A stretch of DNA of 8,796 bases from contig JAVBPA010000114.1 in the NCBI GenBank assembly GCA_031549925.1, forward strand, positions 1 through 8,796, in the 5' to 3' direction. This document shows positions 1 through 4,788 of this stretch, one piece after another. The position numbers and the translations under genes were made by a program. Positions within the stretch are counted from its first letter, which is position 1, and each line of letters begins with the position of its first letter. The stretch is from JAVBPA01 sp031549925. Its GTDB lineage: Bacteria > Bacillota > Clostridia > Oscillospirales > CAG-272. Under the pieces are notes generated by a model. The model saw only the letters and a program-made list of their open reading frames with translations, did no database searches and was not told the origin of the DNA.

Positions 1-72
1 AAGAAGCTGTTCGACTTAATTAATACAAAAACAACAGCCGAACAAAAAACAGAAATTTTTATGAGAAGATAA
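1..72 (+). CDS. C-terminal end of an unidentified protein (5' truncated)
   Basis: An open frame enters from the left edge of the window and ends at TAA 70-72, leaving 23 codons that end in KTEIFMRR. The tail is charged and hydrophilic and carries no motif I can assign to a family. The frame choice is supported by a strong factor-independent terminator 58 nt downstream, on the same strand and with no other gene between. The protein cannot be identified from this fragment. Confidence 0.4.
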   Translation, partial: KKLFDLINTKTTAEQKTEIFMRR

Positions 73-129
73 AAATATTCTTAAGGATATTAAAATATCA
101 TTTATATAATGAATATTATAAAATCAATT

Positions 130-169
130 GCGTAGTTAATATTATTAGCTGCGCTTTTTATTTTTATTT
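130..169 (+). terminator. Rho-independent terminator of the upstream gene
   Basis: Positions 130-140 (GCGTAGTTAAT) pair with 144-154 (ATTAGCTGCGC) to give an 11-bp stem with two G-U pairs and a 3-nt loop. A T-rich run follows at 155-169. This should end transcription of the gene entering from the left. The IS remnant begins right after the T-run. Confidence 0.85.
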
Positions 170-171
170 AA

Positions 172-187
172 TAGACATCTATCAGAA
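172..187. repeat. Left terminal inverted repeat of the IS remnant
   Basis: The 16-base sequence TAGACATCTATCAGAA is the left end of the 172-527 remnant. Its exact reverse complement recurs at 8040-8055, and a diverged reverse complement is at 512-527. Confidence 0.75.
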
Positions 188-198
188 TTAAATAAATT

Positions 199-511
199 GG
201 TGCAAGTAAAAGCAACATGTATCGTATGATAAAATGGGTTGAAAATACTCTCATAAAAGACGGAACATTTTCCCTACCCGGTTGAAAAGCCTTGTTGAAA
301 AGCGATATGGAATACGAGATTATTTTGATAGATGCGACAGAAACACCTGTTGAACTTCCAAAAAGGGACAAAAGTTTTGGTACTCAGGCAATAAAAAGCG
401 GCATACAATGAAAACTCAAGTTGTTGTTGATAAAAAGTCAACCGTAGAAAAAGATTCGGGCTTAGATTTAATCTCATTGCTGGAATTTGTAATTTCGAAA
501 TCGACTTTTAA
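199..511 (+). pseudogene. IS5-superfamily DDE transposase, broken
   Basis: Translated pieces match the well-known layout of this transposase family. The first piece (from 199) reads GASKSNMYRMIKWVENTLIKD and then FSLPG, followed by a TGA at 283-285 where a lysine or arginine is expected. The same frame continues KALLKSDMEYEIILIDATETP, which includes the first catalytic aspartate of the DDE triad (IDATE). A one-base frameshift near 360-365 leads to KFWYSGNKKRHTMKTQVVVDKK. At about 439 the sequence jumps directly to the C-terminal motif NRRKRFGLRFNLIAG and ends at TAA 509-511. The N-terminus and the segment with the second D and the E are deleted. It cannot be functional. Confidence 0.85.
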
Positions 512-653
512 TTTTACTAGATGTCTATTTTAGAAACAAGAATTCTATCAAAAAAATATATACTTGTTAATTTATAAGTAAACAATATATTGTTATTTAT
601 TGCACTATCTATCGTTAAATATAATAATTAGCATTATTTCGGTAAAATAATAC

Positions 654-682
654 TTGTATTAACACGAAAAATATATTATAAT
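654..682 (+). promoter_or_regulatory. Sigma-A-type promoter of the ECF sigma operon
   Basis: TTGTAT at 654-659 and a perfect TATAAT at 677-682 are separated by 17 nt, the ideal housekeeping spacing. The predicted start is near 689, giving a leader of about 75 nt before the sigma gene. The rest of the stretch 528-653 is AT-rich and I see no gene in it. The ECF-like motif found at 1338 and 2739 does not occur here with the same spacing. Confidence 0.65.
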
Positions 683-765
683 AATGCATATAAAGATAAA
701 AAAATGAATAGCGAGAATCCTATTTTACGAACACATATTGCGAAATAAAAATCCGAGGAATGGAA

Positions 766-1308
766 ATGCAGAATAATAAAATTTTATACGATGATTTGTA
801 TAAAGAAACTTATTCCGAAATCTTTCGGTTTTGCGCGAGAAAAATAAATGACCGTGAATCAGCACAGGATATAACAAGCGAAGTATTTTTAACTTTGTAT
901 TTGAAATGGGGCTTACTGTCACAAATGACGATAAACCAATATCGTATTTGGCTGTTTCGAACGGCGAATTTAACGGTAAAACGATTTTTACGTAATAAAG
1001 GTTATCGCCAAAAACATGAAACCTATTTTAAAGAAGACATGATCGAATGCGAACATGGATTTATAGATTTTGAGGAACGAAAACAATACGAAAACTACAT
1101 TGATGAAATAAAAAAGCATTTAAGCGAAAGAGATTACGAATTGTTCCGATATATTGTTATTGAAGAATTGCCGTATGAAATAATTTCAAAAAAATTAGGT
1201 ATCACCGAAAACACTTTGAGAGTCCGGATAATGCGAATGCGAACAAAACTGCGGTCGATAGTTGAAAAACTTATATTGCTTGGCTGTATTATTTTATTTT
1301 TTTGTTAA
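766..1308 (+). CDS. ECF-family RNA polymerase sigma factor
   Basis: This 180-aa protein has the two-domain build of extracytoplasmic-function sigma factors. Region 2 spans about residues 7-78, with the core-binding/-10 segment YSEIFRFCARKINDRESAQD followed by ITSEVFLTLY. Region 4 spans about 110-168, with the helix-turn-helix ELPYEIISKKLGITENTLRV for -35 recognition. ATG 766 is preferred over ATG 760 because GAGGA (755-759) touches 760 but is 6 nt from 766. The last 12 residues (LILLGCIILFFC) are strongly hydrophobic, which is unusual for a soluble sigma factor. The next gene encodes a membrane anti-sigma factor, so this protein is probably held inactive at the membrane until an envelope signal arrives. 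The subgroup is not assigned. Confidence 0.92.
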   Translation: MQNNKILYDDLYKETYSEIFRFCARKINDRESAQDITSEVFLTLYLKWGLLSQMTINQYRIWLFRTANLTVKRFLRNKGYRQKHETYFKEDMIECEHGFIDFEERKQYENYIDEIKKHLSERDYELFRYIVIEELPYEIISKKLGITENTLRVRIMRMRTKLRSIVEKLILLGCIILFFC

Positions 1309-1337
1309 TTGTAAACTTTTTATTTTTTTATAAAATA

Positions 1338-1366
1338 TATAACAATAGACTTCGTAAATGGCATTG
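1338..1366 (+). promoter_or_regulatory. Candidate ECF-dependent promoter before the anti-sigma gene
   Basis: TATAAC (1338-1343) and GGCATT (1360-1365) are separated by 16 nt. The same arrangement with the same spacing occurs at 2739-2766. Identity around the boxes is extended: TAACAAT is shared at the -35 side, and AAATGGCATT followed by a TAT.xAT.A.GA pattern at the -10 side. TGTAAC-like -35 boxes with 16-nt spacing are typical of Firmicute ECF factors, but the -10 box does not match the common CGTC/CGTA. Assignment to the sigma factor encoded just upstream is inference. Confidence 0.45.
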
Positions 1367-1387
1367 TATGTATGAGGAGGTGGTCTC

Positions 1388-1432
1388 ATGCATATAAAAT
1401 TTTGGATGAAGGAAGCGGTGGGATTTGACTGA
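1388..1432 (+). CDS. 14-codon leader ORF overlapping the anti-sigma start
   Basis: The ORF encodes MHIKFWMKEAVGFD and has the best ribosome binding site in the region: GAGGAGG at 1374-1380, 7 nt before ATG. Its TGA (1430-1432) lies inside the anti-sigma gene, which starts with a weak TTG at 1425. Ribosomes finishing the leader would end next to that TTG, so the likely role is translational coupling. This would keep anti-sigma synthesis tied to leader translation. Whether the peptide itself matters is unknown. Confidence 0.4.
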   Translation: MHIKFWMKEAVGFD

Positions 1433-2177
1433 AGAACGTAATGCGTTGATAAAATGGTTAAACGCATGTGTAGAACGTGAATTGGAGAAACCGGAAAATG
1501 AAATAGATATAACGCTCATAAACGAGTGCGAAAAATTTATCGCCGAACTAAGCGGCGATACAACTTCATTTTCAGATGAGGAACTATCCGTACAGTTGGA
1601 AAGGCTAAAGTCAAAAGCGGGTAAAATAAAAATCCGAAAGCGTTTCAATATACGCATACTCGCGGCTTGCATTACAACGGTTACATTATTACTAGGCATC
1701 TGTGTAACAGCATATGCTATGAATCCATCTTTTAGAGAATGGATTATTTCGGTGATAAATCTGCCGGTTGGCAGTGAGATAAGCGATGGAAACATAACTT
1801 ACAAATACATGGGTAAAAACCAAAAATATGCAGCTTTAGATGATTTTATTTCCGCTGAAAATCTGGATATTTTAATGCCGCATAAACTTCCTGATGGTAT
1901 ACTAATAGAAAGTGTAATTAAAAACGATTTAGGAAATGGCAGTTTTATTTATTTTAAATTTAATAATGAAAAAATTTCCATGGTAATAGAAATAAATTCT
2001 GAAACAATTTTTAACCCGAGCATCATTTCAACAAAATACGAAGTTAACAAAACTGTCTTTTATATATTATCTGAAGAAAATACATACACGGCTTCCGCAT
2101 TAAAAGATGGAAATGTATACTATATCACAAGCAATGATTACAATTTATTATTGGAAATATTAAATAGTTTATCATAA
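1425..2177 (+). CDS. Membrane anti-sigma factor, DUF4367-like
   Basis: This 250-aa single-pass membrane protein has a charged cytoplasmic part (about 1-75) of helical character that would bind the sigma factor. One transmembrane helix lies at about 78-98 (ILAACITTVTLLLGICVTAYA). An extracytoplasmic domain of about 150 residues ends in NVYYITSNDYNLLLEILNSL, the style of C-terminus seen in DUF4367 proteins encoded beside clostridial ECF factors. No ATG is available in frame: an upstream stop at 1407 leaves TTG 1425 as the start, with AAGGA at 1409-1413 and an overlapping leader ORF. By gene order it sequesters the sigma factor at 766-1308, and its outer domain would sense the signal. The family match is from memory of the architecture, not from a search. 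Confidence 0.82.
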   Translation: MTEERNALIKWLNACVERELEKPENEIDITLINECEKFIAELSGDTTSFSDEELSVQLERLKSKAGKIKIRKRFNIRILAACITTVTLLLGICVTAYAMNPSFREWIISVINLPVGSEISDGNITYKYMGKNQKYAALDDFISAENLDILMPHKLPDGILIESVIKNDLGNGSFIYFKFNNEKISMVIEINSETIFNPSIISTKYEVNKTVFYILSEENTYTASALKDGNVYYITSNDYNLLLEILNSLS

Positions 2178-2199
2178 AAAAGTAAAAGGAGCTCCTGAC

Positions 2200-2601
2200 G
2201 TGAAAAAATTATTAAAAACTTTTATCATAACGCTTTTGTTTTGCCTTTTATGCGTGAATATTTTTGCAAGTGACAATGTAAAAAATGGTTATGAATATTA
2301 TTATACCGATAAGGATGTAACGGTAACATTTGAACAAGATACTTTATTAGATGTAAATTACCGCAAGGCAATAGCTGATTCACTGGTATATGATGTGCTG
2401 TTTATACAGACGCGGTCATGGTGCTGGCTTCTGGGACACGATTATATTTATGATAAGGTAAATCTAACTACCCATAAAGCGCATTTTTATGCACCCCGTT
2501 GTAAACTTGATGCTTATGAAGTAACTACATGTAGTAATTGCAATTATTATAATTCAGAATTATTTTCTTCCGTACATGTATACTGCTGCCCCGAAGATTG
2601 A
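2200..2601 (+). CDS. Small secreted Cys/His-rich protein, possible metal-binding
   Basis: The 133-aa protein starts at GTG with a good ribosome binding site (AAAGGAG 2185-2191, 8 nt away). Residues 1-23 form a Sec signal peptide (KKLLKTFIITLLFCLLCVNIFA), with likely cleavage before SDN. The mature part has six Cys (75, 101, 111, 114, 129, 130) and several His (80, 92, 95, 126) in its second half, including TCSNCNYY and VHVYCC. This could be a zinc-ribbon-like or disulfide-stabilised exported domain. It lies 22 nt after the anti-sigma gene and before a terminator, so it is the third gene of the operon and may be part of the sensing system or a regulated product. I do not recognise the family. 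Confidence 0.75.
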   Translation: MKKLLKTFIITLLFCLLCVNIFASDNVKNGYEYYYTDKDVTVTFEQDTLLDVNYRKAIADSLVYDVLFIQTRSWCWLLGHDYIYDKVNLTTHKAHFYAPRCKLDAYEVTTCSNCNYYNSELFSSVHVYCCPED

Positions 2602-2630
2602 AAATATCTAAATATATTTTATTACTCGAA

Positions 2631-2659
2631 AGAAGTCGTTCTAATGAATGGCTTTTTTT
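2631..2659 (+). terminator. Rho-independent terminator of the sigma/anti-sigma operon
   Basis: AAGTCGTTC (2633-2641) pairs with GAATGGCTT (2646-2654) to give a 9-bp stem with two G-U pairs around a TAAT loop, extendable by two pairs at the base. Seven T (2653-2659) follow. It separates the regulatory operon from the leader and ABC unit downstream, which therefore needs its own promoter. Confidence 0.85.
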
Positions 2660-2738
2660 GTTAATATTATTATTTTTATGTATAATAATGTAAAATATAA
2701 AAAAATAAAATAAAAAAGTTAAAAAATTTATAAAAACA

Positions 2739-2766
2739 TGTAACAATCATATTCTAAAATGGCATT
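2739..2766 (+). promoter_or_regulatory. Candidate ECF-dependent promoter of the leader/ABC operon
   Basis: TGTAAC (2739-2744) and GGCATT (2761-2766) are 16 nt apart, the same arrangement as at 1338. The predicted start is near 2770-2774. That is close to an ATG at 2773, so a nearly leaderless message is possible. Dependence on the sigma factor at 766-1308 is inferred from the shared motif and from its position directly after a terminator. Confidence 0.5.
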
Positions 2767-2912
2767 ATATACATGAAGGACAAAATAACAGCGAAAAATA
2801 TGTATAAGCTCTGACGAGAGCGTTTACATAAAAGTATATCAAATAAGTTTTCGGAAAGCGGGATCACCGCGGTTCTTGTTTTTCGAAGATGTATGAAAGG
2901 GGATAATCCAAT
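2763..2912 (+). ncRNA. 150-nt structured leader element, copy 1
   Basis: This sequence recurs at 7121-7266. Two blocks are identical between copies: 50 nt (2790-2839) and 60 nt (2853-2912). They are joined by a 13-nt segment that differs in sequence but not in length. Visible helices include TATGTA/TACATA (2799-2804 with 2825-2830) enclosing GCTCT-GACG-AGAGC (2808-2821), and GCGG-GATCA-CCGC (2858-2870). The 3' end is a ribosome binding site (AAAGGGG 2896-2902) 8 nt before ATG 2911. The layout fits a cis-acting leader RNA such as an attenuator or riboswitch. It matches no class I know, and a protein-coding remnant is not excluded. Confidence 0.5.
2773..2814 (+). other. Conserved 13-codon mini-ORF at the 5' end of the leader
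   Basis: The ORF encodes MKDKITAKNMYKL. Leader copy 2 encodes MKDKIKAKNMYKL at 7127-7168. Of the three base differences inside the ORF, two are synonymous (AAG/AAA, GAC/GAT) and one changes T to K. Its TGA sits inside the first hairpin, so a ribosome reaching the stop would disturb that hairpin, the geometry of a leader-peptide attenuator. There is no ribosome binding site, but the predicted transcript start is almost at the ATG. Translation is unproven. Confidence 0.25.
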
Positions 2913-2950
2913 GGGCGAGATATTAAAGATGCCCGAATGAAAAGGAGCAT

Positions 2951-3046
2951 ATGTTCGGATGCGACAACGGTTGGATATTTGGAGCATGCTCGGTATTTGA
3001 TTGTTCATATGAAAAACGACAGCCGTCTAAACGGCAGAAAGTATAA
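2951..3046 (+). CDS. 31-codon Cys-containing small ORF upstream of the secreted protein
   Basis: ATG 2951 follows AAAGGAG (2941-2947), though the gap of 3 nt is short. The product has Cys at 4, 13 and 18 (MFGCDNGWIFGACSVFDC) and a basic tail (KRQPSKRQK). The stop at 3044-3046 lies 6 nt before the secreted-protein ATG at 3053, which has almost no ribosome binding site of its own, so coupling is likely. It could be a small peptide in its own right or only a coupling leader. I recognise no family. Confidence 0.3.
   Translation: MFGCDNGWIFGACSVFDCSYEKRQPSKRQKV
3022..3035 (+). promoter_or_regulatory. Hairpin just before the secreted-protein start
   Basis: GCCGT (3022-3026), loop CTAA and ACGGC (3031-3035) form a 5-bp GC-rich hairpin ending 17 nt before ATG 3053, inside the end of the 31-codon ORF. 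Translation of that ORF would unwind it. No T-run follows, so it is not a terminator. Confidence 0.35.
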
Positions 3047-3052
3047 ATTAAA

Positions 3053-3487
3053 ATGAAAAAGTTTATATCTATTATGCTTTCCGTAATTATGATTTTATCA
3101 ATATTTACACTGGGAATTTCCGCAAGGAGTTATTCGGAGGCATATATTGGTGAAAGATCATATACAATAAAAAGCGGAACAACACAGGTAGGTTCCGGAA
3201 CATTTGACTTCGGAACGGTTTCTGAACCCGGTGCATATTCATCATGTACACGTTCTTCCGGTAATTATGCAACAGCATATTGTAAACTGGAATCAAAATC
3301 AGCAGGTGGAACGGTAATTAAAACAGATTTCGGATATAATCCATCAATTGCATATGCATATATTTCAACTGCATATGCGAGTTCTACTTTAGACGGAATT
3401 TGGATTATTTGTAATCTTACATCGAGTGGCACAATTCCACCCGGTTCACCATCAGAACCAGATACAGGTATACCATGGTATTGGTGA
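3053..3487 (+). CDS. Secreted Ala/Tyr/Ser-rich small protein, candidate exported effector
   Basis: This 144-aa protein has a textbook Sec signal peptide (MKKFISIMLSVIMILSIFTLGISA), with cleavage likely before RSYSEAY. The mature chain of about 120 residues is rich in Ser, Ala, Tyr, Gly and Thr, with repeats such as AYAY and STAYASS. It has three Cys and a C-terminal tail of Pro/Gly/Ser ending in PWYW. This composition suggests an extracellular beta-structured protein. The ATG lacks a clear ribosome binding site and follows a short ORF by 6 nt. It is the first full gene after the leader element and is followed by a strong hairpin and then lipoprotein and ABC permease genes. A lactococcin-972-like bacteriocin was considered, but the family's hallmark motifs are not evident. 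Function is unknown. Confidence 0.75.
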   Translation: MKKFISIMLSVIMILSIFTLGISARSYSEAYIGERSYTIKSGTTQVGSGTFDFGTVSEPGAYSSCTRSSGNYATAYCKLESKSAGGTVIKTDFGYNPSIAYAYISTAYASSTLDGIWIICNLTSSGTIPPGSPSEPDTGIPWYW

Positions 3488-3518
3488 TATAATATCATAA
3501 CTTGTTAGTTTGAATACC

Positions 3519-3554
3519 GCACGGGGTAAAATGCAATATCATTTTGCCCCGTGT
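3519..3554 (+). other. Strong intercistronic stem-loop without T-run
   Basis: Positions 3520-3532 pair with 3541-3553 over 13 bp (CACGGGG with CCCCGTG, then T-G, then AAAAT with ATTTT), with an 8-nt loop and one further G-U pair at the base. No U-run follows: the next bases are AAACAAAGGAGG, the ribosome binding site of the lipoprotein gene. It is better read as an mRNA stabiliser/processing site or partial attenuator, giving more secreted protein than downstream transporter. Confidence 0.6.
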
Positions 3555-3572
3555 AAACAAAGGAGGAAATAC

Positions 3573-4772
3573 ATGAAACGGAAAACCGTAATAATATTAG
3601 TTTTAATTATAATTATTTCAATTTTTCCGGCCTGCGGTGAAAAGAATGTAATTATCGGAAAAATAAAAGGAGACGACGGTGCGGATTTTACATATAAGAG
3701 AGGTATAATCGAATTTGCTGACGAACTTCCCAATGATACCATATATTACGGCGAATATGATTATAACAGTTATTCACCTTTACATTACCTGACAATAATG
3801 CCTGATAAAGTAGTATATACGGCTAATACTGCGGTTTATACAGAAGATAAAAACGATGAAATATTCAGCCTTTGCCGCGACCCTGTCTGCGACCATTCAA
3901 AACCAGAAACATGCATTGTATCATTCGGACTTATTAGTCACCCCATTCCAACCGACGAATATATATACTTTTTGAAAGCAACAACGGTGTTCAGATATTC
4001 GCTCCTCACAATGACAACAGATGAATATGCTGTATTCAATATATATCTGATATCTCTGTCTCAAATGGGGCGGTACCTGTATGTTGGGATAGCGGGAGGA
4101 TTATATGTGAAAATCGATCTTGTCACAGATACCGCTATGGTGCTTGAACCTGAGCTGATCGATTTGGCAATGAGATATTCATATGACGGCAAAATTTATT
4201 TAATGGATGCCAGCTGCAACATATACGAAAGCGACGATAATATGGATAATATAAAACTGCTGGCAAGCGACAGAAATCCGGATTGTTTTATTCAATCGTC
4301 ATATGAGGTTTATAACAGCAAGCTGTATTATGTTACCAAAGAAAATGAACAAAATTATTTGTGTGTTTACGATTTGGAAACGGAAGTTGTCACGGAAAAA
4401 ATTCCCGGTGTTTTTTGTTTTACACTATCGGACGATATAATGTATATGCAGTTTTATGATCCTCAACCCGGACCTGAATATATGGAAAACGGTGAAATGG
4501 CAGTTTCGGTTAACAGAACCGGAAACAAAATATATACTGTTCCGATTAATGATTTGAATAATAAAAAACTGCTTAATGCATTTGAAAATATATATGATGA
4601 ATGCACAGGAAGTATGGTTGGCGGAAATTATTTATACGCTACCGGAAATTATTTATATGCAGATGTTACAGAAATATATAACGATTATTCAGTAGGTTTT
4701 GCTTCATACAGATTAAATATACGCACCAATAAATGGCAGAGGATTGCCGGTTTTGAAGATCCTTTCAGATAA
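3573..4772 (+). CDS. Lipoprotein with CRDPVCDH motif, probable beta-propeller
   Basis: The 399-aa lipoprotein starts at ATG 3573 behind AAAGGAGG (the longer TTG-started frame at 3510 would run through the hairpin). It has a basic n-region, hydrophobic core and lipobox IFPAC, so Cys21 would be lipidated and the protein anchored on the outer face of the membrane. The motif LCRDPVCDHSKPETC (residues 100-114) is a signature I associate with clostridial surface lipoproteins encoded near ABC transporters. Later segments (for example YDGKIYLMD, NSKLYYVTK, NYLCVYDLET and GGNYLYATG) repeat a beta-strand pattern typical of propeller proteins. There is a 7-residue duplication at about 351-364. The gene lies 16 nt before the permease gene, so the two are almost certainly co-transcribed. 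It may bind a substrate or partner for the transporter. The exact role is unknown. Confidence 0.75.
   Translation: MKRKTVIILVLIIIISIFPACGEKNVIIGKIKGDDGADFTYKRGIIEFADELPNDTIYYGEYDYNSYSPLHYLTIMPDKVVYTANTAVYTEDKNDEIFSLCRDPVCDHSKPETCIVSFGLISHPIPTDEYIYFLKATTVFRYSLLTMTTDEYAVFNIYLISLSQMGRYLYVGIAGGLYVKIDLVTDTAMVLEPELIDLAMRYSYDGKIYLMDASCNIYESDDNMDNIKLLASDRNPDCFIQSSYEVYNSKLYYVTKENEQNYLCVYDLETEVVTEKIPGVFCFTLSDDIMYMQFYDPQPGPEYMENGEMAVSVNRTGNKIYTVPINDLNNKKLLNAFENIYDECTGSMVGGNYLYATGNYLYADVTEIYNDYSVGFASYRLNIRTNKWQRIAGFEDPFR
4623..4664 (+). repeat. 21-bp tandem duplication inside the lipoprotein gene
   Basis: Two adjacent 21-nt units (4623-4643 and 4644-4664) both begin GGAAATTATTTATA and encode GNYLYAT and GNYLYAD. 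The in-frame unit has diverged at only a few bases, suggesting a recent duplication that adds one turn to a strand or loop. Confidence 0.7.
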
Positions 4773-4788
4773 AAAGGAGATGCAGCGA

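Larger units (their letters stand above)
172..527 (+). mobile_element. Internally deleted IS5-superfamily insertion sequence remnant
   Basis: The element is bounded by imperfect inverted repeats. The left end at 172 reads TAGACATCTATCAGAATTAAA and the right end, read inward from 527, reads TAGACATCTAGTAAAATTAAA. The perfect core is 10 bp, or 11 bp if the flanking A171/T528 are counted. Between the ends is a transposase pseudogene with two internal deletions, a nonsense codon and a frameshift. About 356 bp remain, against roughly 0.85-1.2 kb for intact members of this superfamily. I could not define a target duplication. Because the ends survive, the copy could in principle still be moved in trans, like a MITE. 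Confidence 0.8.

Noticed and set aside
585..600. Palindrome ACAATATATTGT as an operator
   Set aside because: A short AT-rich palindrome is expected by chance in DNA of this composition, and it is 60 nt or more from the predicted promoter.
1328..1795. Long reverse-strand open frame opposite the anti-sigma gene
   Set aside because: It has no good ribosome binding site, its composition is typical of an antisense shadow, and it covers a well-supported gene and promoter.
2857..2874. T-box-like sequence (GGGATCACCGCGG) in the leader
   Set aside because: It resembles the GGGTGGNACCGCG core, but the TGGN tRNA-binding part is missing, there is no room for stem I with a specifier loop, and no terminator with a U-run follows.
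2773..3000. One frame readable through two TGA codons (2812 and 2938), suggesting TGA recoding or selenocysteine
   Set aside because: TGA is a normal stop for the VanZ-like and 144-aa genes, Trp is encoded by TGG throughout, and copy 2 has TAA and TAG in the same frame. A recoded gene is not supported.
2754..3008. Reverse-strand 84-codon frame across the leader
   Set aside because: It has no ribosome binding site or recognisable motif. It is not continuous with copy 2 in the conserved region, where the spacer differs freely.
3053..3487. Lactococcin 972-family bacteriocin
   Set aside because: Size, secretion and ABC neighbour fit, but the hallmark Trp/Gly and Ser/His motifs are not evident, and the permease does not look like the bacteriocin-associated membrane protein type.
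3510..3572. Longer start (TTG 3510) for the lipoprotein
   Set aside because: It would translate through the hairpin and put 21 polar residues before a clear lipoprotein signal peptide. ATG 3573 has an ideal AAAGGAGG site.
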